A DNA stretch of 31,571 nt, from positions 1 to 31,571 of the IMG/VR virus record IMGVR_UViG_3300030110_001497. One strand, 5' to 3'. Positions 7,215 to 14,906 of this stretch are shown here, in pieces. The stretch comes from a virus. Positions within the stretch are counted from its first letter, which is position 1, and the number at the start of each line of letters is the position of its first letter. The notes below the pieces were generated by a model. The model was given only the letters and a program-made list of their open reading frames with translations, was not told the DNA's origin and did not search any database. The translations under genes and the position numbers were made by a program.

Positions 7215-7756
7215 AATTTCTCCTCATCTTCTATTGACATATAATAATCATCTATGGCTTGAGCTTCTTCTACCCACCACTCTGGTCTATCTCTACCCTT
7301 TTCCCACTTAGCGTAATGTTTTTCGTTTATAACATAAGCACGATAAGCATAAATTGGATCGTGTTTTCGTTTATATTGATCTGGCATAGCTTGTGCGACT
7401 GGTGTTTTTTCATCAGTGTATTTAATATTGTCTGGTTGTAAGAACAATGGTTCTTTTAACTTTGCTACGCTTGCATGAATTTTATCGTATCTGTGTGTGT
7501 ATTCATCACCTAGAGCGAGGAAGTGTTCGTATAACCATCTGTAATTTGCTGAACACTCTCTAGTCCATATAGTACAAGGGTGGTTTTTATACGCAGTTTT
7601 ATATAAACCTTGTGCGTCTGCCCAATCATCATCGTCTAGTTCTCTGTGTGCTGTGCACAACATCTGAGCTGTTTCTAATGGCATTTTTACTAGCATTTTA
7701 TCTGGTTGTGCTTGTGCACATTTAGTTGGACAATCATCAAAATAAAATATGTTCAT
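7202..7756 (-). CDS. Conserved phage protein, possibly DNA-repair related
   Basis: This 184-aa protein starts MNIFYFDDCPTKCAQAQPDK and contains VKMPLETAQMLCTAHREL, YKNHPCTIWTRE, NYRWLYEHFLALGDEYTHRY and AMPDQYKRKHDPIYAYRAY. I recognise this as a widespread phage family; I recall some members being labelled as pyrimidine-dimer-glycosylase-like, but I cannot verify that and the signature of T4 endonuclease V is not obvious. Trp, Tyr, His and Lys are abundant, which fits a nucleic-acid or nucleotide enzyme. It is the first gene of the polymerase operon, with a strong RBS (GAAAGGAGAATATT) and promoter P3 upstream. Family is likely; function is open. Confidence 0.6.
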   Translation of the reverse strand: MNIFYFDDCPTKCAQAQPDKMLVKMPLETAQMLCTAHRELDDDDWADAQGLYKTAYKNHPCTIWTRECSANYRWLYEHFLALGDEYTHRYDKIHASVAKLKEPLFLQPDNIKYTDEKTPVAQAMPDQYKRKHDPIYAYRAYVINEKHYAKWEKGRDRPEWWVEEAQAIDDYYMSIEDEEKLCHQ

Positions 7757-7790
7757 AATATTCTCCTTTCTGGTTAAACATATACGCTAT

Positions 7791-7820
7791 ATTATCCTTT
7801 ACTTTTACTTGCAAAGTAAA
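7791..7820 (-). promoter_or_regulatory. Promoter P3, TTTACT-N18-GATAAT
   Basis: On the minus strand TTTACT (7820-7815) is followed after 18 bp by GATAAT (7796-7791). It shares the CTTTACTTT -35 context with P1 and P2. It lies in the 71-bp gap between the UvrD-like gene and the 7202-7756 gene and would drive the whole polymerase operon. The same bases take part in the inverted repeat at 7797-7821. Confidence 0.5.
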
Positions 7821-7821
7821 G
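7797..7821. repeat. Perfect 9-bp inverted repeat CTTTACTTT/AAAGTAAAG
   Basis: CTTTACTTT (7797-7805), a 7-nt spacer, then AAAGTAAAG (7813-7821). The arm sequence equals the -35 context of the left-going promoters, so the dyad spans the spacer of P3 and could be an operator. On the minus strand no U-tract follows it, so it is a poor intrinsic terminator for the helicase operon. Confidence 0.6.
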
Positions 7822-7827
7822 AGGTTT

Positions 7828-9324
7828 TTATAATTGATAGTAGCGTGTTGTTTTAGGCTCAATAAGATATAAATTTTCTTTTGCTCTGGTTATTGCTACA
7901 TAGAACACACGATTCTCATCGTCTGGATTCTCTTGGTAATTTTTGTAAACTCTGTTAGTTATGTCTGTTAACAACACAACGTTCTCACACTCTCCTCCTT
8001 TAGCGGCATGGATAGTAGATAAACGTATTCTCGGTTGCTTAGTTATCTTTTCTCCTCTACGAAGCATGGCTCTTATGTAGCTAACTTCTTTTGGGCTCAA
8101 CAGATTAAATACATCATACCAGTTACCTTGAGGTAACTCAGGAAAATAATGCTCTAGTTCTTTTCTTTTTATCCCTGAAGATGGGTTAAGTACATCTAGT
8201 TTCTTTATGTTCTTTATTTTGATGTACTTTAAAATATTTATACAGTCAAGAACAGATACATTTCTACCTCTGTTAAGTCTTTCCCAATTTATTACAGCTC
8301 TTACTTTCTTCTCTGCGATACTAGACCTTCCTTTTACTTCAAAAAACCATCCTTCGTTTCTACAGTATTCATCTACTTCTTCTAATAGATAATTAGTCCT
8401 AGCTAAAACTAGCCACTCTCCTTTTTCCATGTTAATTAACTCTATAGACGGCTCCCATCGAACAACTCCCTCCTCTTTTCTAGGAGTCCATTCTTTATGT
8501 ATTCTGGATCGAACTTGTCTGATACAAGAATTGGCTACGTCATGCACCGATGAAGGAACACGATAAGATTGTTTCAAGATCATTGCTTCCTTAGAATTAG
8601 CTATTAAGTAATCAACATCAGCTCCTGCCCATTTATATATCGCTTGATCATCATCACCTGCAACATAAATACGATCGGCTCTCTCTGCTAGTTTTCTAAC
8701 CACTGACCACTGTAAAGGGGACAAGTCTTGGGCTTCGTCTACAAACATAACATCTAACTTAGGTATATCTCCTTTCTCTACAAACATCTGTAACATATCT
8801 GTGTAGTCAACTAACAATCTATCTTGCTTAAACAGTCGTAATCCTCTAGCGAAACGTTCTAGTTCAAACCAACCTACCGCATCATCAACCTCGTGCCACT
8901 GTTCTTGTAACGACACGTCACGCATACGAGATAGGTTTTCTATAAACGCTAAACGATCATCGTGAGTCATAGCAAATATATGACCATCATCAGAAGTTGT
9001 TTTTCCTGTTAATCGAATATTAAGTTTCTCGTTTAAGTCTATGATATTAGAACGATCTATTACGCTTTCTCGAGTCAATCCTAGTTGTCTAAACGCTAAC
9101 GAATGTAGAGTTCTAAAGTAAGGCAGTTCCTTATCCTTTACGCTAAAACGTTGTATAGCTCTTTCCTTGCCTTCCTTTACCGCTTTCTTAGTAAAGGTAA
9201 AGAATCCTATACGTTCTGGTCTAGTTCCTTTTTCCATCTCATCTTCGATGAGTCCTAACAAGGTACTGGTCTTTCCCGTTCCCGGAGGTCCAAGAATTAC
9301 CTGAGTATGAGCAGGTAAACTCAC
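7828..9324 (-). CDS. UvrD/PcrA-like superfamily 1 DNA helicase
   Basis: This 498-aa ATP-dependent helicase shows the SF1A motif series: Walker A GPPGTGKT (12-19), Ia region TFTKKA, motif II VDEAQD (195-200), motif III GDDDQAIYKWAG (223-234), motif IV region QSYRVP (252-257), motif V STIHAAKGGE (436-445) and motif VI YVAITRAKENL (475-485). It is shorter than cellular UvrD (about 720 aa) with reduced 1B/2B insertions, as in many phage versions. It probably unwinds DNA in replication or recombination. The start is GTG after CAGGAG and overlaps the AlkB-like gene stop by 4 nt (GTGA). It is the last gene of the 13132-7828 unit. Confidence 0.93.
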   Translation of the reverse strand: MSLPAHTQVILGPPGTGKTSTLLGLIEDEMEKGTRPERIGFFTFTKKAVKEGKERAIQRFSVKDKELPYFRTLHSLAFRQLGLTRESVIDRSNIIDLNEKLNIRLTGKTTSDDGHIFAMTHDDRLAFIENLSRMRDVSLQEQWHEVDDAVGWFELERFARGLRLFKQDRLLVDYTDMLQMFVEKGDIPKLDVMFVDEAQDLSPLQWSVVRKLAERADRIYVAGDDDQAIYKWAGADVDYLIANSKEAMILKQSYRVPSSVHDVANSCIRQVRSRIHKEWTPRKEEGVVRWEPSIELINMEKGEWLVLARTNYLLEEVDEYCRNEGWFFEVKGRSSIAEKKVRAVINWERLNRGRNVSVLDCINILKYIKIKNIKKLDVLNPSSGIKRKELEHYFPELPQGNWYDVFNLLSPKEVSYIRAMLRRGEKITKQPRIRLSTIHAAKGGECENVVLLTDITNRVYKNYQENPDDENRVFYVAITRAKENLYLIEPKTTRYYQL

Positions 9325-9902
9325 AAACCACTCCTGAATGTTAAACTAATTCGTCTTTTACTACCAAATAAAGGCGGTATAGAATGAGTAGCTTTCATTT
9401 GAGAATGTCCGTCAAACATATAAACATCACCTTCCTCTACTAAAAACCGTGTAGTTTCAGGATCTCCTTTATTATCTAAATTTATTTGACTTGTATTTGT
9501 GTGTGATTTTATAGGTTTATCGTAATTATTCCACTCAAGAATCCTAGTGCCTCCGAAGGATATACCGAGAACTACGTCTTGTAGAGTAGGAATAGTGTCA
9601 GAGTGATGAGGAATACTGTCATCTCCTGTTTCATATAAACCACATAAACAAAAAGTAAATTCGATAGGTTTATTCATTATTTCTGAAGCCCACTTTTCAG
9701 CTTTAGATTTAATTAGTTCCATGTCCTCCGTCCATGGTTCAGGTTTATATAACTTTCCAGCATAGTTAAACTCAGAAGTTCCATAACCTTTTGTAGGTCT
9801 GCCATAAACTGCTTTCCCATCGAAATGACGAATAGTAGGTCTATCCCAATGCTTTATGTTAGGTTGCATATATTTAAATACATTTTTAGCAAATACTTTC
9901 AT
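9321..9902 (-). CDS. AlkB-like Fe(II)/2-oxoglutarate dioxygenase
   Basis: This 193-aa protein carries the complete AlkB-type active site: HxD (His100, Asp102 in IPHHSD), distal His173 in MKATHSIP, and the 2-oxoglutarate-binding Arg pair Arg184/Arg190 in RRISLTFR. Such enzymes oxidise alkylated bases such as 1-methyladenine and 3-methylcytosine in DNA or RNA; phage copies may repair the viral genome, though a role on modified phage bases cannot be excluded. It is coupled on both sides by ATGA/GTGA overlaps with the prim-pol and helicase genes. It resembles the short ALKBH2-like group in size and core layout. Confidence 0.9.
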   Translation of the reverse strand: MKVFAKNVFKYMQPNIKHWDRPTIRHFDGKAVYGRPTKGYGTSEFNYAGKLYKPEPWTEDMELIKSKAEKWASEIMNKPIEFTFCLCGLYETGDDSIPHHSDTIPTLQDVVLGISFGGTRILEWNNYDKPIKSHTNTSQINLDNKGDPETTRFLVEEGDVYMFDGHSQMKATHSIPPLFGSKRRISLTFRSGL

Positions 9903-11422
9903 AATAAATTATCGTTAAAGTCTGGTAAATCGTGAGGTTGATCTTGAGTTTCGAATTCTTGTATAAACCAAACGTTAACTCCTCTCCCTTTTATGTTGAA
10001 AAAATGAGGTTCTCCGTGCAACTGTTTAAGTTTAGAAGTTAACTTATTTCGTTGATATTCTTTAAAATTATTTCTATGTAAGTAATCCATTAAATCACCT
10101 AACCTGAAATAAGTTCTTCCTTCGTTAGTCCATGGTTTATGTAATAATAATTCATCACGTTCTCTGGCAGGTCTTTCTGTGCAGAAGTTTTCTAACAGTT
10201 CTATAAAGTGACCCTCGGTAGAAGATTCTTTCGGTACTTCTACTATAGTAAGTACATCTAATAACTGTTGAATAATCTGTCTCCAAACGTTTTCCTTAAC
10301 TTTAGGTGGTATCTTATTAAGAGCGTCCATGCACTTACGTTGAAATCTATTTTGATTAAGTAAATCATCTGTTTCTAATTCTAACCTTCCGCCCTCGACA
10401 TCTAAGAACCAGATAGGTGGATCACTGTCTTGTTTAGTTAAGTTACTGAATAAAGGTGTTCCTCCGTTTGCTCCTATACCAAACTTACGAGTTCTGCATA
10501 ACGAACTGTTACAGAAACTTGCTATAGGTTGATCATTACATCTGTAAAAGTAATCTTTTCTCTGCAACTGTTTACCTATAGTTAACACTTCTTGTGCACC
10601 TAAAGGTGGTTGCATATATTTTATATTTATATCCTCTAATCTTTTTTCCCAGTCATCAGGATACTTCTTCCTTAGAAACACCCCGACATTAAATAACCCT
10701 GAGTTTCTTGTACCTTTAGGAAATCCTTGCACAACTAAATGCTGTAAGCAAGGTGGTGATTGATCTAACCACTCTATCTTTTCATGTAATGGACTAACCT
10801 CTAATCTTTCTAGTGCTTCCTTTTTTAAGATTATTTCTGAGGTATGGTCTAAAAATTCTTGTGGAGTTAATGCTTCTCCCTGTTTACCATAAGCGTATCG
10901 AGTAGAGTTCTCCCCTCCAAAGTAAGGCATATTTAAGGTGCTCCCTCGATCGCCACGCTCTAGTAATAACTGTGTTTGTTTAGGAAATATCTCAGAGCCT
11001 CCATAACCAATAGAGGCAGAAATCTGACGAAGTTTTCTTTGTAACATAGAAGCAGAGACGGGCTCATCTATAAATAGATAAAGGTGAGCCCCTCCGCTCT
11101 TACTACGACAAACAACTAGAGGTAACTTTTGTTTAGAAATTGTTTTAGCTAACGCTTTTAAGTCTAGCTGATATTCATCAACATCTATTGCCCCCCAAAC
11201 ACACTTATTATGTTCATCTATAGGCACAATGCCCACGCTTTGTTTACCCGATAGATGACCGTCCCATAAGTTCAGGAGATCTTCATCAGTGAGTTCTTTA
11301 GAGATAGTGATGTTTTTACCACTAGCTTTACCATCTTCACGATAGTCCTCACTCGCTGTGAATGTCCCATATGCTTTCCTTAGACCTGCGAAACGATTAG
11401 CAAAATCCTCTGCTAACGACAT
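9899..11422 (-). CDS. AEP-family primase-polymerase (TOTE-type primase domain)
   Basis: This 507-aa protein has an archaeo-eukaryotic primase core in the first 200 residues: AIDVDEY with metal-binding Asp80/Asp82, CRSKSGGAHLYLF with His113, SEIFPKQ (143-149), and GSTLNMPYFGG (160-170). This is the signature of prim-pol domains of the TOTE group. It should make primers, and perhaps extend them, for phage replication. Residues 200-507 lack helicase motifs; cysteines near SFCNSSLCRTRKF could form a metal site of the kind that follows AEP domains. The unwinding function is probably supplied in trans by the UvrD-like or SNF2-like enzyme. RBS is GGAGAATTTAT. Confidence 0.87.
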   Translation of the reverse strand: MSLAEDFANRFAGLRKAYGTFTASEDYREDGKASGKNITISKELTDEDLLNLWDGHLSGKQSVGIVPIDEHNKCVWGAIDVDEYQLDLKALAKTISKQKLPLVVCRSKSGGAHLYLFIDEPVSASMLQRKLRQISASIGYGGSEIFPKQTQLLLERGDRGSTLNMPYFGGENSTRYAYGKQGEALTPQEFLDHTSEIILKKEALERLEVSPLHEKIEWLDQSPPCLQHLVVQGFPKGTRNSGLFNVGVFLRKKYPDDWEKRLEDINIKYMQPPLGAQEVLTIGKQLQRKDYFYRCNDQPIASFCNSSLCRTRKFGIGANGGTPLFSNLTKQDSDPPIWFLDVEGGRLELETDDLLNQNRFQRKCMDALNKIPPKVKENVWRQIIQQLLDVLTIVEVPKESSTEGHFIELLENFCTERPARERDELLLHKPWTNEGRTYFRLGDLMDYLHRNNFKEYQRNKLTSKLKQLHGEPHFFNIKGRGVNVWFIQEFETQDQPHDLPDFNDNLL

Positions 11423-11437
11423 ATAAATTCTCCAAGT

Positions 11438-12232
11438 CTAAAATGGTATGCCGTTAGTATCTTCTACTGTATCTTTTTGCGAATCGTCTCTTTGCTGTTC
11501 TTCTTTAACTTGAACTTCTCCAGACCTTGCAGCACTCATGAAATCTCTAGCCATTAATGCTATAGACATCTCGGTAGCTCCTTCTTGGTTAATTGAATAA
11601 CCATTCCAACTACCTTTATCGTTAGATTGAGTAGTGGTAGAAAGTCTGTAAGTGTAAGCGAACATTGGTGCTTGCACAGATTCTCCTTTAGAGTTTTGAA
11701 CTCTAGCCATTCTTAGCATACTTAACCATTTCCTAGATACTCCTAGTTGTGTGGATGTAAATGCTAATACCGCTTGCTGAGGTTCTGGATCTAAAACTAA
11801 TACGAAATACTGTGCAGTTTCTACTATCTCATTACCTGATTTAGTAAAGTATCGTCTTGACTCATCTCTAGTGCATTCTGAAAGAATAGACATATCGTGA
11901 TTAGGGTTAACTAAACCACCGCCTTTTTCTCTAGGAATCCATTCAATGAACTTCTTGTTATAAGCACAAGGGATAATAGATATACCTTTTTCACCATCAT
12001 AATAACTTCCTGTGACTGTGTTGTATAAATCTCCTGCACTTGCTCCTTCCACAAAACTACCATGTTGCTTTTGTAGTTGTGGAGATAATGGTTGTAGAAC
12101 TCTAATAAAAGGGATTGCAAAATCCTCAGTAGTAGTTTCCTCTAACCCTGTGCCTCCCGATAATAAAGTATCATCGAAGGTGCTGACAGCTGAATCTTTC
12201 TTTTCAGCTAATTCAGTTTTACTATTTGCCAT
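11438..12232 (-). CDS. Putative single-stranded DNA-binding protein
   Basis: This 264-aa protein is recognisable as a family common in marine phages next to replication genes: EDFAIPFIRVLQPLSPQLQK, DLYNTVTG, GISIIPCAYNKKFIEWIPRE and STQLGVSRKW. The function is not firmly established. It ends in an acidic stretch finishing DTVEDTNGIPF, which resembles the acidic IPF tip that bacterial SSB uses to recruit partner proteins. With prim-pol downstream, ssDNA binding is the best guess. RBS is weak (GAGAGGTTAATT). I see no recognisable OB-fold motif by eye, so confidence in the role is moderate. Confidence 0.6.
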   Translation of the reverse strand: MANSKTELAEKKDSAVSTFDDTLLSGGTGLEETTTEDFAIPFIRVLQPLSPQLQKQHGSFVEGASAGDLYNTVTGSYYDGEKGISIIPCAYNKKFIEWIPREKGGGLVNPNHDMSILSECTRDESRRYFTKSGNEIVETAQYFVLVLDPEPQQAVLAFTSTQLGVSRKWLSMLRMARVQNSKGESVQAPMFAYTYRLSTTTQSNDKGSWNGYSINQEGATEMSIALMARDFMSAARSGEVQVKEEQQRDDSQKDTVEDTNGIPF

Positions 12233-12237
12233 AATAA

Positions 12238-12813
12238 TTAACCTCTCTTTATGGTTGCTTTAGTACCTATATAGATACCAAAGGTTTCAGTTGGAATGTC
12301 GTTACCCGAGGACACTTGTTCTTTTACAAATGCTTTAAGTGTACTTGGATGAACGCTTTGACGTACTTGTGGTGATAAACCTCTAGCTTTAAGAGTTGAT
12401 ACTGTTTGATTAACAACATCACTCTCACCACGACCGAATTTAAGAGATACTTCATTCTTAATTAGACCTTCGTGACCATTGTTTACTAACCATGCATACG
12501 CTTGCTCTTGGTTTGCTTTAGAAATATGAGCACTGTAAAACTCAGAGATACTTATCTTTTCTCCTGTGCTCAGAACTATCTCATTCAGCCCTGCTTGTTG
12601 CATAGCGTCAGGTAGTTCTTGTTCCGTAGTCAAACGCAGTTCTTCTTTTTTAGCTTTTACAGCAGTTTCAAGTTCTTCTAGTTCACTAGCGAGCTTTAGT
12701 TGCTTATTAGCTATTAAAGATACTGTGGATAACTCACCGTCAGAAGCGGTGTTAGACCAAGAGTCTACACTGCTTTCTCCTGTGAGGTCTTCAAACGTTG
12801 GTTTTTCAGACAT
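12238..12813 (-). CDS. Conserved phage protein with N-terminal coiled coil
   Basis: This 191-aa protein has a predicted coiled coil at about 33-65 (ASELEELETAVKAKKEEL region) followed by a globular part with GEKISISEFYSAHI, WLVNNGHEGLIKNEVSLKFG and STLKAFVKEQVSSGNDIP. I recognise the family as widespread in phages of aquatic bacteria near ssDNA-binding and recombination genes, but no biochemical role is known to me. Placement between a small unknown gene and the ssDNA-binding-like gene suggests replication or recombination. The start follows GGAGAAATAG and overlaps the upstream stop by 8 nt. Confidence 0.6.
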   Translation of the reverse strand: MSEKPTFEDLTGESSVDSWSNTASDGELSTVSLIANKQLKLASELEELETAVKAKKEELRLTTEQELPDAMQQAGLNEIVLSTGEKISISEFYSAHISKANQEQAYAWLVNNGHEGLIKNEVSLKFGRGESDVVNQTVSTLKARGLSPQVRQSVHPSTLKAFVKEQVSSGNDIPTETFGIYIGTKATIKRG

Positions 12814-13132
12814 CTATTTCTCCTTTCTGGTGTAAGTCAATATCAACAGGATAATAAAGCCCTTCCTGTCTATCCCATTTAAGGATACTATACCGACCTA
12901 AATTATAAAATGCAGCTATCGAACAGGCTACGCCAATAGCGGCGGGGTCACCAATCAGTAATAAGTAATCTCCATCCTTATAGTCTTTCAGAATACTTTT
13001 CATTCTTCTGACCGAAGGAGAAGCACTTAACATGATTTGGGTGTTCGAGGGTAACAGAACTTTAAACTCTCCGTACTGACGAGCCGAAGCTATATTACGT
13101 CCCTGAACTTCTTGTACAACATAAACTGTCAA
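12806..13132 (-). CDS. Small hypothetical protein, first gene of early operon
   Basis: This 108-aa protein is not one I recognise functionally. It has alternating hydrophobic strands and a segment DGDYLLLIGDPAAIGVACSI (residues about 53-72) that looks like a small alpha/beta domain; this is probably a buried core rather than a membrane span. The start must be TTG at 13132, supported by AGGAG seven bases upstream (GAAAGGAGAACAAGA-TTG); no in-frame ATG lies nearby. It is the promoter-proximal gene of the unit running down to the UvrD-like helicase. Confidence 0.5.
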   Translation of the reverse strand: MTVYVVQEVQGRNIASARQYGEFKVLLPSNTQIMLSASPSVRRMKSILKDYKDGDYLLLIGDPAAIGVACSIAAFYNLGRYSILKWDRQEGLYYPVDIDLHQKGEIDV

Positions 13133-13175
13133 TCTTGTTCTCCTTTCTAATTTCTTATTTCTAAGTAGTTATAAA

Positions 13176-13204
13176 ATAATATATAACATTTAAGGGAAAG
13201 TAAA
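13176..13204 (-). promoter_or_regulatory. Promoter P4, TTTACT-N17-TATTAT
   Basis: On the minus strand TTTACT (13204-13199) and TATTAT (13181-13176) are 17 bp apart. The TTTACTTT core matches P1-P3. It would start the early/replication unit beginning at 13132, giving a leader of roughly 35-40 nt. Confidence 0.55.
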
Positions 13205-13216
13205 ATTTATATTTTT

Positions 13217-13379
13217 CTATTAGTAATTCTGGAAAATAAATTATTTTTTAAAAAAATTTTCCTAAAACCGCTAATAATTCTAATAATCTAATAGCTGTAT
13301 TAAACTAAGTTAGGAAGTAAAAGGGTTTCTACCCTATTAGATTTCAGATTAAAATATTAAAAACAAGTAATTCTATTAG
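13217..13379. repeat. TATTAG/CTAATA repeat cluster in the divergent intergenic region
   Basis: The 331-bp gap 13133-13463 separates left-going and right-going genes. Besides promoters on both sides it holds three tandem CTAATA units (13271, 13280, 13288) and three inverted TATTAG copies (13218, 13335, 13374), four of the six being the longer CTATTAG/CTAATAG. Between them is an A/T-only run (about 13235-13259). There is also a small AGGGT-TTCT-ACCCT hairpin (13322-13335). Operator sites or a replication origin are possible; the extreme AT content means chance copies must be considered. Confidence 0.45.
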
Positions 13380-13408
13380 AGGGCACAGAAAAAAGTTTTA
13401 GATTGGAC

Positions 13409-13437
13409 TTAAAATAAATCCTTTTGTAATATATAAT
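13409..13437 (+). promoter_or_regulatory. Sigma70-like promoter for the SNF2-like gene
   Basis: TTAAAA (13409-13414), a 17-bp spacer and a perfect TATAAT (13432-13437). It lies 26 bp before the ATG at 13464. An alternative -35, TTGGAC at 13403-13408, would pair with TAATAT 18 bp downstream. The same TTAAAA-N17-TATAAT layout precedes the virion operon at 23350. Confidence 0.65.
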
Positions 13438-13463
13438 GTGTTCTAGAAATTAGAAAGGTTAAT

Positions 13464-14906
13464 ATGAAATACAAGTTTAAAACGAAGCCCTATGAGCATC
13501 AGCTTGAGGCATTAAAAAGGTCTTGGAATAAGAAAGAGTTTGCTTATTTCATGGAAATGGGGACTGGTAAGTCTAAAGTTCTTATAGATAATATAGCGAT
13601 TCTATATGATCGAGGAGGTATTGACGCCGCCATCATCGTAGCACCTAAAGGTGTATATAGAAACTGGTCAGAGAAAGAGATACCTGTTCATATGCCAGAC
13701 CATGTTGAAACACAGATAGCTGTGTGGAATCCTGCACCTAATAAGAAACAGAAGAAACAATTAATAGATTTATTTGATCCTAGTCCAGAATTAAAAATAT
13801 TAGTTATAAATATAGATGCGTTTAGCACGAAGAAAGGAGTAACCTTTGTAGAAAAATTTATACTTGGTCATAACGTGGTTATGGCTGTAGATGAATCTAC
13901 AACAATTAAGAATCCAAAAGCACAGAGAACTAAGAGTCTATTAAAACTCTCTATAAACTGTAAATATAAAAGAATACTTACAGGATTTCCTGTTACTCAA
14001 TCACCTTTAGATTTATATAGCCAATGCGCTTTCTTATCTAATGACCTGCTAGGATATACATCTTTCTACTCTTTCCAGAATCGTTACGCTAAGTTGTTCA
14101 ATAGAAAAATGGGACAGCGTTCTTTTAGACAAGTTGTAGGTTATCAAAACTTAGAGGAACTAACTGAAAAGTTAACGAGTTTCTCTTACAGAGTGCTGAA
14201 AAAAGAATGTTTAGACTTACCTGATAAGATATATCAAAGACGGGAAGTTTCTCTAACACCTGAACAAATGAGAATATATAAACAGTTAAAAGACTATGCA
14301 GTAGCGCAGTTAGAATCAAAAGAACTGGTTAGCGTAACTACTGTATTAACTCAGATTTTAAGACTACATCAAGTTGTTTGTGGTTTTGTAAAAGATGATA
14401 ACGGTGAGGAAGTTGAGATAAAGAACAATCGTTTAGATGAACTACTGAACATACTGTCCGAGGTGCAAGGTAAAACAATTATTTGGGCTAATTACAGACA
14501 CGATATAAAACGGATTTTAAACACCTTACATGATACAGTAGGAGTTGATGCAGTAGCTAGTTACTATGGCGATACTCCTGATGAAGAACGTCAGAAAATA
14601 ATAACTAAGTTCCAAGATCCAAACTCAAGTTTACAATATCTAGTCAGTAACGTACAGACAGGCGGATATGGTATTACTTTAACAGAAGCCAGTAATGTTA
14701 TCTACTACTCTAATAACTATGACTTAGAGAAAAGACTACAGTCCGAGGATCGTGCTCATCGAATAGGTCAAACAAATAAAGTTACTTATATAGACTTAGT
14801 AGCGAAGGGCACAGTTGATGAAAAGATTGTAAAAGCGTTGCGTAATAAACTTGATTTAGCTCAAGAAGTATTAGGTGATGAAAAATGGAAAGACTGGATT
14901 AGCTAG
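13464..14906 (+). CDS. SNF2-like superfamily 2 helicase/ATPase
   Basis: This 480-aa protein is the only plus-strand gene. SF2/SNF2 motifs: Q-like start KPYEHQLEALKRSW, Walker A MGTGKS (32-37), motif Ia VAPKGVYRNW, motif II DEST (143-146, instead of DEAH), motif III LTGFPVTQSP, motif IV region IIWANYR, motif V QTGGYGITLTEA and motif VI QSEDRAHRIGQ (426-436). SNF2-type phage proteins are thought to remodel protein-DNA complexes or branched DNA, similar in role to T4 UvsW. Start: ATG after AGAAAGGTTAAT. Its last 8 bases overlap the convergent gene at 14899-15402 (TTAGCTAG serves both stops). It probably serves replication or recombination. Confidence 0.93.
   Translation: MKYKFKTKPYEHQLEALKRSWNKKEFAYFMEMGTGKSKVLIDNIAILYDRGGIDAAIIVAPKGVYRNWSEKEIPVHMPDHVETQIAVWNPAPNKKQKKQLIDLFDPSPELKILVINIDAFSTKKGVTFVEKFILGHNVVMAVDESTTIKNPKAQRTKSLLKLSINCKYKRILTGFPVTQSPLDLYSQCAFLSNDLLGYTSFYSFQNRYAKLFNRKMGQRSFRQVVGYQNLEELTEKLTSFSYRVLKKECLDLPDKIYQRREVSLTPEQMRIYKQLKDYAVAQLESKELVSVTTVLTQILRLHQVVCGFVKDDNGEEVEIKNNRLDELLNILSEVQGKTIIWANYRHDIKRILNTLHDTVGVDAVASYYGDTPDEERQKIITKFQDPNSSLQYLVSNVQTGGYGITLTEASNVIYYSNNYDLEKRLQSEDRAHRIGQTNKVTYIDLVAKGTVDEKIVKALRNKLDLAQEVLGDEKWKDWIS

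Noticed and set aside
7797-7821. Inverted repeat as a terminator of the helicase unit
   Set aside because: On the minus strand it is followed by GATAATATAGC, not a U-tract; on the plus strand the T-run has no gene upstream to terminate. A promoter/operator role fits better.
9899-11422. Prim-pol gene as part of a TOTE anti-phage conflict system
   Set aside because: The prim-pol domain type is shared, but the neighbours are phage replication genes and the characteristic TOTE helicase-nuclease partner fusion is absent.
11911-12120. Minus-strand 69-codon frame within the ssDNA-binding-like gene
   Set aside because: It is an out-of-frame shadow inside a well-supported gene, with biased composition and no RBS.
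13217-13379. TATTAG/CTAATA cluster as a CRISPR array
   Set aside because: Units are only 6-8 bp, unevenly spaced and in both orientations; there are no spacers of constant length.
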